A DNA stretch of 34,892 nucleotides from 13-2-20CM-68-14 sp051955535 (lineage in GTDB: Bacteria > Actinomycetota > Thermoleophilia > Gaiellales > Gaiellaceae), in the NCBI GenBank assembly GCA_051955535.1, contig JBQCGP010000044.1, positions 1 through 34,892 on the forward strand. The letters run 5' to 3'. Of this stretch, positions 1 to 8,336 are shown piece after piece. The translations under genes were made by a program, and so were the position numbers. Below the pieces are notes generated by a model. That model saw only the letters and a list, made by a program, of their open reading frames with translations, had not been told where the DNA came from and did not search any database. Position 1 is the first letter of the stretch. Each line of letters starts with the position of its first letter.

Positions 1-253
1 GGTAGACGGAGAGGGCGCCTCGCACTTTGTCGTTCTCGAGCAGCTGGGCGCTCGAGTTCGTCCAGTTATTGGTGTCGAGGGCCTGCCGTTTCACCCAGAC
101 GGTGAGTGCCGAAACGAGCGCGATAAAGGCCGCCAACACAATCAGCACCCATGGCAGCCAACCGCGCCAGGACGAGTCGCCCCCTTCCTTCGGGGCCGAC
201 TTCGGGGCGGAGGGCTGGTCAGCCACAGATCTTTCGTCTGATCCTTGAGGCAT
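1..253 (-). CDS. membrane protein of unknown function, N-terminal part (cut by left window edge)
   Basis: The minus strand is open from the window edge to an ATG at 251-253. The product starts with a short polar, Ser/Pro/Lys-rich segment, then has one clear transmembrane helix (reading WLPWVLIVLAAFIALVSAL), then VKRQALDTNNW and a charged stretch ending LLENDKVRGALSVY at the edge. An N-terminal anchor followed by an 'aldtdnWvdts..LL.d..vr.al' segment is familiar from large uncharacterised actinobacterial membrane proteins, but I cannot give it a function. An in-frame GTG at 224-226 is an alternative start. I prefer the ATG because no good ribosome site precedes either codon and the ATG lies 48 bases from the operator-like palindrome at 302-318. 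The C-terminus is missing. Confidence 0.72.
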   Translation of the reverse strand, partial: MPQGSDERSVADQPSAPKSAPKEGGDSSWRGWLPWVLIVLAAFIALVSALTVWVKRQALDTNNWTNSSAQLLENDKVRGALSVY

Positions 254-301
254 CGGCTCAGTCACGAGACACGAGAAAACCGCTCCGGCGCCCTCGTTCC
301 A

Positions 302-318
302 TCGTCCGAACCGGGTGA
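302..318 (-). promoter_or_regulatory. palindrome site 1, TCRYCC-N5-GGRYGA (exact)
   Basis: TCGTCC-GAACC-GGGTGA on the plus strand, 48 bases upstream of the ATG at 253. It is nearly identical to the copy at 19799-19815 (TCGTCC-GAATC-GGGTGA). The rest of 254-431 holds only the hairpin at 383-407. Confidence 0.68.
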
Positions 319-382
319 AAGGCGCGTCACGCTTCGTCGGCGGGCAGGTACAAACGTTGTTCTGCCCAGAACCGGGCGTAAC

Positions 383-407
383 GGCCGCCCGAGTGAATCG
401 GGTGGCC
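383..407 (-). terminator. hairpin, probable terminator of the NarL-type operon
   Basis: Ten-base arms GGCCGCCCGA and TCGGGTGGCC with a 5-base loop lie 24 bases past the stop of the response regulator ending at 432. One position is a G-U wobble on the plus strand and a mismatch on the minus strand. The T-run (CCTTTTA) follows on the plus-strand side, so termination of minus-strand transcripts is less certain. Confidence 0.42.
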
Positions 408-431
408 TTTTAGCGGCATCGCAAGCGACGC

Positions 432-1097
432 CTAGGAACTGTCGCCGCTCAGGTAAAGCAGCGTCGCCCGCACGCGGCGATTCACGTCCTCCGGTTCACC
501 GAGGTCGAGCTTGAGGAAGATCGCGTTGATGTGCCGCTCCACCGCACGCTTCGTGATCGTCAGGTTCGAGGCGATCCAGCTGTTGCTACGCCCCTGCGCG
601 ATCAGACCGAGGATCTCGAACTCGCGCGGAGTCAGCGCATCGAGCCGCGAGGTTCTTCGCTCGTGGGCGGCGACGAGCTTTTCGACGACTTCCGGGTCGA
701 TGACCGACCGCCCTGCTGCCACGGCCTGGAGAGCGTGGCTCAGCTCGGCCCCGTCCATGAGCCGTTCCTTGAGCAGGTACGCGCGGCGGTCCGAGCCGCC
801 CTCGAGGAGGGCCGACGCGTAACGCGGCTCGGCGTGCATGCTGAGGATCACGACGCCGACCTCCGGGTGGGAGGAGCGAAGCTCTTCCGCAAACCGGATT
901 CCCTCATCGCTGTTGGTCGGCGGCATACGGATGTCCGTCACGACGACGTCGGGAACCGACCGCTCGACCGAAGCTCGCAGCTCATCGAGGTCGCCGGCCG
1001 TCTCGACGAGCTCGATCCCGTCGAGGCCGCCCAGCACGCTGGCAATGCCCTCGCGGACGAGAAAGCTGTCCTCGCCGACGACTACTCGGATTGCCAT
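432..1097 (-). CDS. NarL/FixJ-family DNA-binding response regulator
   Basis: A 221-residue response regulator. The N-terminal receiver domain (about 3-125) has acidic-pocket E9-D10, the phospho-acceptor D55 in VVVTDIRMPP, the conserved Ser of VVILSMH and the Lys of YLLKERL. A linker leads to a LuxR-type HTH (about 150-210) reading LTPREFEILGLIAQGRSNSWIA, then a recognition-helix region TITKRAVERHINAIFLKL. The HTH carries ITKRAVERHI where ISxxTVxxHL is usual, a mild divergence. It overlaps the kinase gene upstream by 16 bases, so the two are cotranscribed and kinase output should be phosphotransfer to D55. A much longer reading frame continues upstream in the same frame, but it is low-complexity Arg/Gly-rich translation of the kinase gene. 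The ATG at 1095-1097 fits the receiver start exactly. Targets cannot be told from the sequence. Confidence 0.93.
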   Translation of the reverse strand: MAIRVVVGEDSFLVREGIASVLGGLDGIELVETAGDLDELRASVERSVPDVVVTDIRMPPTNSDEGIRFAEELRSSHPEVGVVILSMHAEPRYASALLEGGSDRRAYLLKERLMDGAELSHALQAVAAGRSVIDPEVVEKLVAAHERRTSRLDALTPREFEILGLIAQGRSNSWIASNLTITKRAVERHINAIFLKLDLGEPEDVNRRVRATLLYLSGDSS

Positions 1098-2920
1098 TCG
1101 GACGACTCGGCGATGTCGCCCGCGGCGCGCTCGGGGGCGCCTGGGACGGTGACGTGTACGGTGACGCCCGCTCCCGGCTCCGAGACCACCTCCAACTCTC
1201 CGCCCACCGCGCCGATCCGGTCGCGCATCGTCACGAGGCCGATCCCGTCGGAAGCCCCGTCCGTCTGGAATCCGACGCCGTCGTCCGCGACGCTGAGGTC
1301 GACCCGGTCGCCGTCGCGATCGAGGTCGATGGTCACTCGCGCTTCCGTACCTGCGTGCTTGGCGGCGTTCTGGATCGCCTCGAGCGCGCAGAAGTAGAGC
1401 GCCGCCTCGATCGTGGGCGAGCAGCGGCCGATCCAGTGGTCGTTCACTTCGACCGGGAGCGGCGCGTCCAACGCGAAAGCGCGCAGAGCCTCCGGAACGC
1501 CGCGCTCGACCAGGACCGTCGGATAGATCCCGTGCGCGAGCACGCGCAGTTCCTCGAGCGCCGCGCGGGCGTCCTCTTCGATCTCGTCGATCCTGGCGGC
1601 GACCGCCGCGTCGCCGAGCTCTTCGCGAAGCCGCGCGAGCTTGACCTGCAGCAGGAAGAGGCGTTGCTGGGCTCCATCGTGGAGATCGCGCTCGAGGCGG
1701 TGCCGCTCCTGGTCGCCGCTTGCAACGATCCGGGCGCGGGAAGCGCGCAGCTCGTCGACGAGCCGAGTGTTCTCGAGCAGCATCACCGCAGTCTCGGCGA
1801 GCCCGTCGACGACGTCGGCCGACTCCTGCAGCGAGGCGCTGTATGTGAGCACCGCGACCGGCCTGCCGTCCTGGGTAACCGTCGCCGTCGCGCGCCCCGG
1901 CGGAGCGCTGAGGACGTCGGTGACTCTCCCGTTGATGTCGACGAAACGGAAGCGAAGCCGGTCCCAGAGGGCGACCTCGAGGGTCGGGTCGCCGAGCGCG
2001 TCCCGCAGCCAGTCCTGCATCTGGGCGGGTGACAGGCGTTCGGCGCGGCCGCGAACCACCAGCCGGCCGAGAGCGGCCGCCGCGTATGTCCGCGCCTGCG
2101 CCTGTCCGGCGAGCATCGCGGCCGGGGTGAGGAAGCCGCCGGCGGCGGCAACGACCTGCGTGATCTCGAGCGCCCGCCCCGACGGGCTGGCGACCACGTT
2201 GGCGACGTAGGCCGCGGCCACGACGCCGAACGTGTACAGCACCGGCTCGACCGCCCGCCGGCGCAGGCGGCCGGGCGCGCGGGCCTTCATCAAGAGAACG
2301 ATCGCGATTCCGACCAAGCCGAGCGCGGTCACTACCGCGACCGCGCCGTTCAGGACGTCCTCTGCGGCTTCGGGGATGCCGACGAGCTGAAAGGCGTTCG
2401 CCGGGCAGCGACTTCCGCATTCGTTGAGCGCGCCCCCGGACGGAAGCTGGGCCGAGAAAACGAGCACGAACGGCCAGAGGACGCCCGTGGCGACGGCGAG
2501 CGCGCCGATCGACCAGCGGTCCCGGGCTTCGACGAGGCGATCGCCGGGAAAGCAAAGGTAGACGTACGAGAAGCAGACGACGAATGCAGCGAGCACGACC
2601 CTGCCGATCGTGTGCGCAACGCCGTCTTCCGACGCCATCAGCGACGTCCCCGCGTAAACGAGCGCGACCCCGGCTACCAGTAGCCCCAGCCGGCTCTCGG
2701 GGCGCCGCCACCACATGTACGTGCCCGCGCCGACCCAAGTTGCGATCAGGACGCCGCGGAGGATGCCGATCCAGTCGGCATTGACGACGATCGGGCTACG
2801 GTCGACGAACCAGATGGTCGCGATCGACGCGACGGCGCCCGCGAACAGCAGGGCGGCGATGGCGTAAGCACGCAGCGCTCCGGCCGTCTGAGCCGATGCA
2901 CGCGCTGCGGTCGTCGCCAT
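1082..2920 (-). CDS. NarL-type sensor histidine kinase (HisKA_3, membrane-bound)
   Basis: A 612-residue membrane kinase. The N-terminal third (about 17-270) is a chain of hydrophobic segments predicted to be several transmembrane helices with no recognised ligand domain. One predicted loop at about 168-172 carries two cysteines (NECGSRC). A soluble GAF-like or PAS-like stretch (about 285-385) leads to a HisKA_3 dimerisation domain with phospho-acceptor H414 in LERDLHDGAQQR, and a HATPase domain with N-box EAIQNAAKHAG (about 517) and G-box DDGVGF (about 548). The start has GAAGGG six bases upstream. It is the first gene of a two-gene operon with the regulator ending at 432. The signal it senses cannot be read from the sequence. 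Confidence 0.92.
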   Translation of the reverse strand: MATTAARASAQTAGALRAYAIAALLFAGAVASIATIWFVDRSPIVVNADWIGILRGVLIATWVGAGTYMWWRRPESRLGLLVAGVALVYAGTSLMASEDGVAHTIGRVVLAAFVVCFSYVYLCFPGDRLVEARDRWSIGALAVATGVLWPFVLVFSAQLPSGGALNECGSRCPANAFQLVGIPEAAEDVLNGAVAVVTALGLVGIAIVLLMKARAPGRLRRRAVEPVLYTFGVVAAAYVANVVASPSGRALEITQVVAAAGGFLTPAAMLAGQAQARTYAAAALGRLVVRGRAERLSPAQMQDWLRDALGDPTLEVALWDRLRFRFVDINGRVTDVLSAPPGRATATVTQDGRPVAVLTYSASLQESADVVDGLAETAVMLLENTRLVDELRASRARIVASGDQERHRLERDLHDGAQQRLFLLQVKLARLREELGDAAVAARIDEIEEDARAALEELRVLAHGIYPTVLVERGVPEALRAFALDAPLPVEVNDHWIGRCSPTIEAALYFCALEAIQNAAKHAGTEARVTIDLDRDGDRVDLSVADDGVGFQTDGASDGIGLVTMRDRIGAVGGELEVVSEPGAGVTVHVTVPGAPERAAGDIAESSEWQSE

Positions 2921-2937
2921 CTCTAGCCCTTCACGAA

Positions 2938-2965
2938 GCAGCCGGCGAACATGTGCGCCGGCTGC
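2938..2965. promoter_or_regulatory. perfect inverted repeat between divergent kinase operons
   Basis: Arms GCAGCCGGCG and CGCCGGCTGC pair perfectly over 10 bases around an 8-base loop. The hairpin lies 17 bases upstream of the minus-strand kinase start, in its probable 5' leader. It could be a leader hairpin or a protein site; I cannot tell which. Confidence 0.4.
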
Positions 2966-3073
2966 CGCAGCTGCCGTGGGTTTTCACGCAACACTGCCTC
3001 TCCCTTCTGGGTGCACCACAAAGGATGCACGGTTTGGTCTCCGCGTCGGAAGCAGCATTCGTTAGGGGGCGTC

Positions 3074-3089
3074 TACGTCATTTGGCGTA
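3074..3089 (+). promoter_or_regulatory. NarL-like 7-2-7 dyad upstream of MASE1 kinase operon
   Basis: TACGTCA-TT-TGGCGTA is two 7-base half-sites in inverted orientation separated by 2 bases, with 6 of 7 positions symmetric. This is the geometry known for NarL-family regulator sites. It ends 19 bases before the GTG at 3109 and lies in the shared regulatory region of two NarL-type operons. Autoregulation by either response regulator is inference. Confidence 0.45.
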
Positions 3090-3108
3090 GGCCCGTAATC
3101 GCTGTAAC

Positions 3109-4722
3109 GTGACGCCGGCACCTCCGAAAGGAGCCCCCACGGCGACCCCGGCAGAGGTCTCGGTCCCGCAACCGACGGTACGGTGGACGGTCGGCTCCTC
3201 GCTGCGCTCGCAGCCGGCGCGATACGTCGCGAAGATCCTGCTGCTCGCGGCTGCCTACTACGGCTCGGCCAAGGCCGGCCAGGCTCTCCAGTACACGGCG
3301 TCGGTCTCCGCCGTCTGGCCGCCCGCCGGCGTCGGCATCGCGGCGCTCTACCTCTGGGGGCCGAGCCTGTGGCCGGGCGTCTTTCTCGCGGAGATCGCCG
3401 TCAACGCGCAGCTTCTCCACTTACTGCCGCTCGGGAGCCTGATCGGGCAGCAGGCGGGGAACATGGTCGAGGTCATCGTCGGTGCAGTCCTGCTCCGTCG
3501 TCTGATCGGGCCGCGCGCCACGTTCGACCATTCCGAGCAGGTCAGCGGCATGATCCTGGCGATCGGGATCGCGACGGCGATCAGCGCCACCGTGGGGACC
3601 GTCTCGATGCTCGCGGGCGGCGTGATCACGGGGCCCGCGGTCCTGAAGTTCTGGCGGACGTGGTGGCTCGGGGACACGGCGGGCGGGCTGGTGGTCGTGC
3701 CGCTGATCGTCGTGTGGGCGTCGCGCCCGGGCGAGGCGTGGCGGCGCCTCCGTACGTGGGAAGGAGCCCTGCTGATCGCGGCCGTGACCGCGCTCGCCTC
3801 GGTTGCGATGTCGATTAACGGCCCGCTGACCTACGTGGTCTTCCCGGCCCTGATCTGGGCAGCTTTCAGGTTCGGGCCGGCCGGCACGACTCTGTCGGTC
3901 GCGATCACTGCGCTCGTAACCATCGCCGCCACCGCGCACCAGGTCGGTCCCTTCTTCAGCCAGCCGATCGACCACAGGACGCTGGCGACGCAGGTCTACA
4001 TCGTTGTGACCGCCGTGACCACGTTCTTCTTGTGCGCCCTTGTCGCCGAACGGGCCGCGTCCTCTCGGGCGCTGGCGGAGGCGCAGCGACGAGAGGGCGA
4101 GCGCGCGATCGAGGAGCGCCATCGGATCGCACGAGACCTACACGACTCGGTCTCGCAGGCGTTGTTCTCGACCGCGTTGCACACGCGCACGGCCGAGAGA
4201 GCGCTCGAGCACAACGGCGCAGGCTCATCCGAGCTCCGCCAGTCGCTGAGCGCGATCGGCGAGTTGACGAAGGCCGCGCAGTCGGAGATGCGAGCGCTCA
4301 TCTTCCAGCTCCGGCGCGACGCCGTCGAGGCGGGGCTCGTCTCGGCGTTCGACGCCCACGCCTCGAGCATCCGCTCTACGACCGGCTTGCCCGTCAGCGT
4401 GCAGGGCCCCGAGTCCCGGCTGCCGATCCAGCCTCGTACGGAGGAGGAGCTGTTCGCGATCGGCCGCGAGGCTCTTGCCAACGTCGTCAAGCATGCGCAC
4501 GCGCGGTCGGCGACCGTCCGGATCGAAGATCTTCCCGAGAGCGTGTTGCTCGAGATCTCGGACGACGGCCGCGGCTTCGATGCCACCGCCCAGCGTCCCG
4601 GTCACTTCGGACTCGAGTCGATGCGCGGACGCGCGGCGGCGATCGACGGCGCTCTGACGATCGCGAGCGAGCCGGGCGACGGGACGGTCGTCCGGGTGGA
4701 GGTCCGTGCAAATGGAAGCTGA
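3109..4722 (+). CDS. MASE1-domain sensor histidine kinase (HisKA_3)
   Basis: A 537-residue kinase. Residues about 40-315 form a MASE1 integral-membrane sensor, recognisable from VWPPAGVGIAALYLWG (about 69-84) and the WWLGDTAGGLVVVPLIVVW signature (about 185-203). A short linker helix is followed by HisKA_3 with H345 in RIARDLHDSVSQALF, then a HATPase domain with N-box EALANVVKHAHA and G-box SDDGRGFD. There is no PAS or GAF domain between MASE1 and the kinase core. The start is uncertain: GTG at 3109 is the only reasonable candidate, and the AAAGGAG at 3127-3133 lies inside the gene after it. The gene overlaps its response regulator downstream by 11 bases. MASE1 is a known sensor domain in signalling proteins; its ligand is not established. 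Confidence 0.9.
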   Translation: MTPAPPKGAPTATPAEVSVPQPTVRWTVGSSLRSQPARYVAKILLLAAAYYGSAKAGQALQYTASVSAVWPPAGVGIAALYLWGPSLWPGVFLAEIAVNAQLLHLLPLGSLIGQQAGNMVEVIVGAVLLRRLIGPRATFDHSEQVSGMILAIGIATAISATVGTVSMLAGGVITGPAVLKFWRTWWLGDTAGGLVVVPLIVVWASRPGEAWRRLRTWEGALLIAAVTALASVAMSINGPLTYVVFPALIWAAFRFGPAGTTLSVAITALVTIAATAHQVGPFFSQPIDHRTLATQVYIVVTAVTTFFLCALVAERAASSRALAEAQRREGERAIEERHRIARDLHDSVSQALFSTALHTRTAERALEHNGAGSSELRQSLSAIGELTKAAQSEMRALIFQLRRDAVEAGLVSAFDAHASSIRSTTGLPVSVQGPESRLPIQPRTEEELFAIGREALANVVKHAHARSATVRIEDLPESVLLEISDDGRGFDATAQRPGHFGLESMRGRAAAIDGALTIASEPGDGTVVRVEVRANGS

Positions 4723-5401
4723 CGGCGACAGAATCCGCGTCCTCGTCGTCGACGACCATGCCGTCGTGCGCAGCGGCCTGCTGGCTTTCCTCGAGGGAGA
4801 AAGCGACCTCGAGGTGGTCGGCGCGGCGGAGGGAGGGGCCCAGGCGCTCGACCTCCTCGCACAGCTCGATTCGGAGGGCGTCCGGCCCGACGTGATCCTG
4901 ATGGACTTGCAGATGGGCCCGCTCGACGGGATCGAGTCGACGCGCATGGTTCGTGCCCTCTACGACGACGTGGAGGTCGTCGCGCTCACCTCGTTCGGCG
5001 AGCCCGAGCGCGTCCAGCGGGCCGTCGAGGCCGGAGCGTCCGGGTACCTGCTCAAGGACGCCGATGCGGACGAGGTCACGGCGGCGATCCGCGCCGCTCA
5101 CCGGGGGGAGCTCCAGCTAGATGCGGCGGTGGCCCGGCGGCTCATGTCCACGCTCCAGGAGCCGCGGCCCGTTTCCGGCGAGCTCACCGCCCGTGAGCTC
5201 GACGTCGTGGCCCTGATCGGCGAGGGCAAAGCGAACAAGGAGATCGCGGCGCAGCTCGGCATTGGCGAGCGGACGGCACGCACCCATGTGTCGAACATCC
5301 TCCGCAAGCTCGGCCTCACGTCGCGCACGCAGCTGGCGCTCTGGGCGGTTCGTGAACGGCTCGTGAACGTCGAGGCTGGCCGCAGCTCATCGGCCGGCTG
5401 A
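4712..5401 (+). CDS. NarL/LiaR-type response regulator
   Basis: A 229-residue regulator read from the ATG at 4712, which has GGAGG at 4698-4702, nine bases upstream. An in-frame GTG at 4706 is only three bases from that site and less likely. The receiver has D14-D15, phospho-acceptor D65 in VILMDLQMGPLDG, the Thr of VVALTSF and the Lys of YLLKDAD. The LuxR HTH reads LTARELDVVALIGEGKANKEIA with the usual recognition helix IGERTARTHVSNILRKLGL. This is a canonical NarL/LiaR architecture and the cognate partner of the overlapping MASE1 kinase. A short Ser-rich tail ends the protein. It could autoregulate through the dyad at 3074-3089 (inference). Confidence 0.93.
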   Translation: MEADGDRIRVLVVDDHAVVRSGLLAFLEGESDLEVVGAAEGGAQALDLLAQLDSEGVRPDVILMDLQMGPLDGIESTRMVRALYDDVEVVALTSFGEPERVQRAVEAGASGYLLKDADADEVTAAIRAAHRGELQLDAAVARRLMSTLQEPRPVSGELTARELDVVALIGEGKANKEIAAQLGIGERTARTHVSNILRKLGLTSRTQLALWAVRERLVNVEAGRSSSAG

Positions 5402-5602
5402 CACTGGGCCGGTGGTGCCGGCACCGCGGCAAATTGTGGTGTTTGCACCCCTTTCCGCGGCCATATCCTAAGCGAGATACTTGCCGTGGGAGTTCAGCCT
5501 AAAGAGGGCTCAAAACCGAAGGGAGGCCGGGATACCTCTCCGTCGCTCGATTGACCGGTTCGGCCTTCTTTCCGTGCCCGGGGACCGCAGGAAGACGCGA
5601 GC
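5402..5602. other. intergenic region before the MalT-like regulator
   Basis: No gene is seen in these 201 bases. A perfect 12-base palindrome, GGTGCCGGCACC at 5414-5425, lies 12 bases after the preceding stop and may be part of a weak terminator, but there is no T-run. AGGAAG at 5589-5594 is the ribosome site of the next gene. The palindrome found before most genes further right is absent here. Confidence 0.5.
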
Positions 5603-8002
5603 ATGGTCGTCCTAGACCACGCGAGGGGCTTCGGCGCCGGCCGCGCACGGCCGAGCCGCTCGCTTCGCGACGTCGGCGCAAAGGCCGTTCTGGTCGAGCG
5701 CGATCGGCCTCCTGCGGTCGATGTCATCGAGTCGAAGGTGACGGTTCCACAGGTGCGAAGGGACTCCGTCTCCCGGACGGCATTGGTCAACCGGCTGCGT
5801 GCGGGGGGCGCCTTCCCGCTCGTGGCCGTCATCGCCCCCGCCGGCTACGGAAAGACGACCTTGCTCGCTCAATGGGCGACCAAGGACACGCGGCCGTTCG
5901 CATGGCTCTCGATTGACGAGCGCGACAACGACCCGGTCGTTCTGCTCCGGCATCTCGCGGCGGCGCTCGACCGGATCGATCCGGTCGACCCGCGCATCTT
6001 CGAGGCGCTCGCCGCACGGCGGACGTCGGTCTGGGACGCGATCGTCCCACGGTTGACCACGCACCTATCGTCACGCGACTCGCCGCTGGTGCTGGTGTTC
6101 GACGACATCGACTTACTCGATTCCGAAGAGGCAATCGCGATCGTCGCGGCCTTGATCGAGAACGTGCCCGCCCGTTCGATGGTCGCCCTCGTAGGCCGCA
6201 CTCAGCCCAGGCTGCCGGTCGCCTCGCTCCGCGTCGGCGCCCCGCTGCTGGAGATCGGCGCCTACGAGCTTGCGCTCAGCCGACGCGAGACGGAGATGCT
6301 ACTCAGGACCTGTGGAGTCGAGCTCGAGGAGGACGAGCTGCTCGCGCTGCTCCGACAAACCGAAGGCTGGGCGGCGGGGATCTACCTGAAGGCCCTGGCA
6401 GCTCGGGCCGTCGGTGAGCCGGACGGCGACGCCCGCCTCGAGCCCGACGGCCGCTACCTCCTCGACTACGTCGAGGCCGAGTACCTGGAAGGGCTGACAC
6501 CGACCGAGCGCTCCTTCCTCCGACGGACCTCGGTGCTCGAGAAGATGAGCGGCGCGCTTTGCGACGCGGTGCTCGAGCGCGACGACTCCGCGGCGTCGCT
6601 CGGCGCGCTGGAGCGATCGAACCTGTTTCTCGTGCCCGTCGATCGCGAGCGCGGCTGGTACCGCTACCACCGGCTCTTCCGCGAGCTCCTCAACCGCGAG
6701 CTGGCCGACGTGGAGCCGGACCTCGTCGCGGACCTGAACCGGCGCGCGGCCGAGTGGTACGAGACGCACGGCGATCCCGAGTCGGCGCTCGGGCACGCAC
6801 ACGCGGCCGGAGACAGCGATGAGGCCGCGCGGATCCTCAGCTCGATCGCGCTGACGGTGCACCACAGCGGCCGGGCGGCGCTGCTCGAGACCTGGCTTCG
6901 TCCGTTCGACGACGAAGATCGGCTCGAGCGATACCCCGGTGTCGCGGTCAACGGTTCTCGCATCCATGCAGTCCGCGGCCGGCCGGAGGACGCGGAGCGG
7001 TGGCTGGCAGCCGCCGAGCGCGGAGCCGTCGCTCATCGGAAAGGCATCGCCGCCGTCCGCCCCTGCATCTCGGTCATGCGCTCCGCGCTGTGCGCGAATG
7101 GCCCCGCCAAGATGCTGGCGGACGCCGAGGCAGCGGTGGCGAAGCTTGGCTCGAACGCCACGTGGCGTCCATCGGCCCTCCTCGTCGAAGGCGCCGCGGC
7201 GATCCTCCTCGGCAATGATGCGAAGGCGGACCCCCTCCTCGCCGAGGCAGCCCAGGAGTCCGAGCGCCGCGGTTCGACCGAGACGCAGGTGATCGCCCTC
7301 GGCGAGCGGTCGCTGCTCGCCGAGGCCCGGGGCGATTATCACGAGGCCGAGGCCCTGGCGACCGAGGCGTGCGAGCTTCTCGACGAGACCGAGCTGACCG
7401 ACTACTCGACGAGCGCTCTGGCGCTTGCCGTGTCTGCGCGGGCGATGCTTAGGCACGGTCTTTGGGAGAAGGCGCGGACACAGCTGACGCTCGCTCAGAG
7501 CCTCTTGCCGACCCTCACCCACGCGCTCCCCTGGCTCGCCGTCCAGACGCGGCTCGAGCTCGGACACGCTTGTGTGACGCTGAGAGACCACGACGGCGCG
7601 CGGCAGATGCTCGAGGAAACGCGCGGCGTCCTCGCGGTGAAGCCGAAGCTCGGCGTGCTCGCGGCAGCGGTCGACGCGCTCGCCGAAGAGATCGACGCGA
7701 TGCCGGCCAACGGGAACGGCGCCGGCTCAGGCCTCACGGCAGCCGAGTTGCGCCTGCTGCCGCTGTTGTCGACGCATCTCTCCTTCCGGGAGATCGGCGA
7801 ACGCCTTTTCGTGTCCCGCAACACGATCAAGACGCAGGCGATCTCCGTCTACCGCAAGCTCGGGGTCTCCAGCCGCAGCGAGGCGATCGAACGGGCCACC
7901 GAGCTGGGGCTGGTCGATGCCGAGCACGGCCTCAGCGGCGCCGAAGAGGAGCCCACCGACAAGCTGCGCCCGCTCGACTCGAGCCGCTCGGTCGCGTCCT
8001 AA
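5603..8002 (+). CDS. MalT-like LuxR-family transcriptional regulator (STAND ATPase)
   Basis: A 799-residue regulator of the large ATP-binding LuxR (MalT-like) type. A NOD/STAND ATPase domain starts near residue 45 (VTVPQVRRDSVSRTALVNRL), with Walker A APAGYGKTT at 78-86 (Lys84) and Walker B LVLVFDDID at 162-170, followed by winged-helix and helical sections with the typical ATEGWAAG-like motif (here QTEGWAAGIYLKALA). The middle (about 380-700) is rich in TPR-like Ala/Leu helices. The C-terminal LuxR HTH (about 708-765) reads LTAAELRLLPLLSTHLSFREIGERLFVSRNTIK. AGGAAG lies eight bases before the ATG. In the MalT family, inducer and ATP binding drive oligomerisation and activation; the inducer here is unknown. 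It is transcribed alone between the two-component systems and the stress-type genes. Confidence 0.92.
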   Translation: MVVLDHARGFGAGRARPSRSLRDVGAKAVLVERDRPPAVDVIESKVTVPQVRRDSVSRTALVNRLRAGGAFPLVAVIAPAGYGKTTLLAQWATKDTRPFAWLSIDERDNDPVVLLRHLAAALDRIDPVDPRIFEALAARRTSVWDAIVPRLTTHLSSRDSPLVLVFDDIDLLDSEEAIAIVAALIENVPARSMVALVGRTQPRLPVASLRVGAPLLEIGAYELALSRRETEMLLRTCGVELEEDELLALLRQTEGWAAGIYLKALAARAVGEPDGDARLEPDGRYLLDYVEAEYLEGLTPTERSFLRRTSVLEKMSGALCDAVLERDDSAASLGALERSNLFLVPVDRERGWYRYHRLFRELLNRELADVEPDLVADLNRRAAEWYETHGDPESALGHAHAAGDSDEAARILSSIALTVHHSGRAALLETWLRPFDDEDRLERYPGVAVNGSRIHAVRGRPEDAERWLAAAERGAVAHRKGIAAVRPCISVMRSALCANGPAKMLADAEAAVAKLGSNATWRPSALLVEGAAAILLGNDAKADPLLAEAAQESERRGSTETQVIALGERSLLAEARGDYHEAEALATEACELLDETELTDYSTSALALAVSARAMLRHGLWEKARTQLTLAQSLLPTLTHALPWLAVQTRLELGHACVTLRDHDGARQMLEETRGVLAVKPKLGVLAAAVDALAEEIDAMPANGNGAGSGLTAAELRLLPLLSTHLSFREIGERLFVSRNTIKTQAISVYRKLGVSSRSEAIERATELGLVDAEHGLSGAEEEPTDKLRPLDSSRSVAS

Positions 8003-8012
8003 ACCCTGACGC

Positions 8013-8234
8013 TTACTCGGTGCTCAGGTCCTCGTAGCGCTTCGCGCGCTGCCGGTCGTAGATCCAGGCGACCAGCGCGAGCACGCCGACCACGAAGACG
8101 AACATTCCCAGCAGCCCCCACGCGTACCACGCTGCGCCGATGAACACGAAGAGGATCAATCCGCCAATGCCGATCGCGAAGACAACACCGATCGTCTTCA
8201 GCCAAAAACCTGCGCCGAGCCCGTCGTCATCCAT
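8013..8234 (-). CDS. small two-helix membrane protein
   Basis: A 73-residue protein with an acidic start (MDDDGLG), two hydrophobic helices (about 13-32 and 38-58) separated by a Gly/Trp turn, and a basic-acidic tail ending RYEDLSTE. AAAGGA lies five bases before the ATG. It converges on the regulator at 5603-8002 with ten bases between stops and has palindrome site 2 upstream, 54 bases from the start. I do not recognise the family. Small membrane proteins of this shape are common among envelope-stress genes. Confidence 0.72.
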   Translation of the reverse strand: MDDDGLGAGFWLKTIGVVFAIGIGGLILFVFIGAAWYAWGLLGMFVFVVGVLALVAWIYDRQRAKRYEDLSTE

Positions 8235-8288
8235 GTCAGTCCTTTCGTTCGTGTTCTTCGATCGTCCAAGCCGAGCCGCGCGTCGTCG

Positions 8289-8305
8289 TCACCCGCCCGG
8301 GATGA
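8289..8305 (-). promoter_or_regulatory. palindrome site 2, TCRYCC-N5-GGRYGA (exact)
   Basis: TCACCC-GCCCG-GGATGA, 54 bases upstream of the small membrane protein start at 8234, inside the 102-base gap before the permease stop. The spacer is fully GC, so the match rests on the arms. Confidence 0.65.
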
Positions 8306-8336
8306 TCCGAGTCAGCCCAGATTTGGCTCCCCGCGG

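Noticed and set aside
1098..2738. Long in-frame extension of the response regulator on the minus strand
   Set aside because: It is Arg/Gly-rich translation of the kinase gene in another frame; the receiver domain begins exactly at the ATG at 1097.
3012..3028. TGCACC-ACAAA-GGATGC between the kinase operons
   Set aside because: It has the 5-base spacer and one near-match arm, but the left arm differs at three positions, so I did not add it to the palindrome set.
5414..5425. Perfect 12-base palindrome after the second response regulator
   Set aside because: It is GC-only in the core, has no T-run and no second copy was seen, so neither terminator nor operator is supported.
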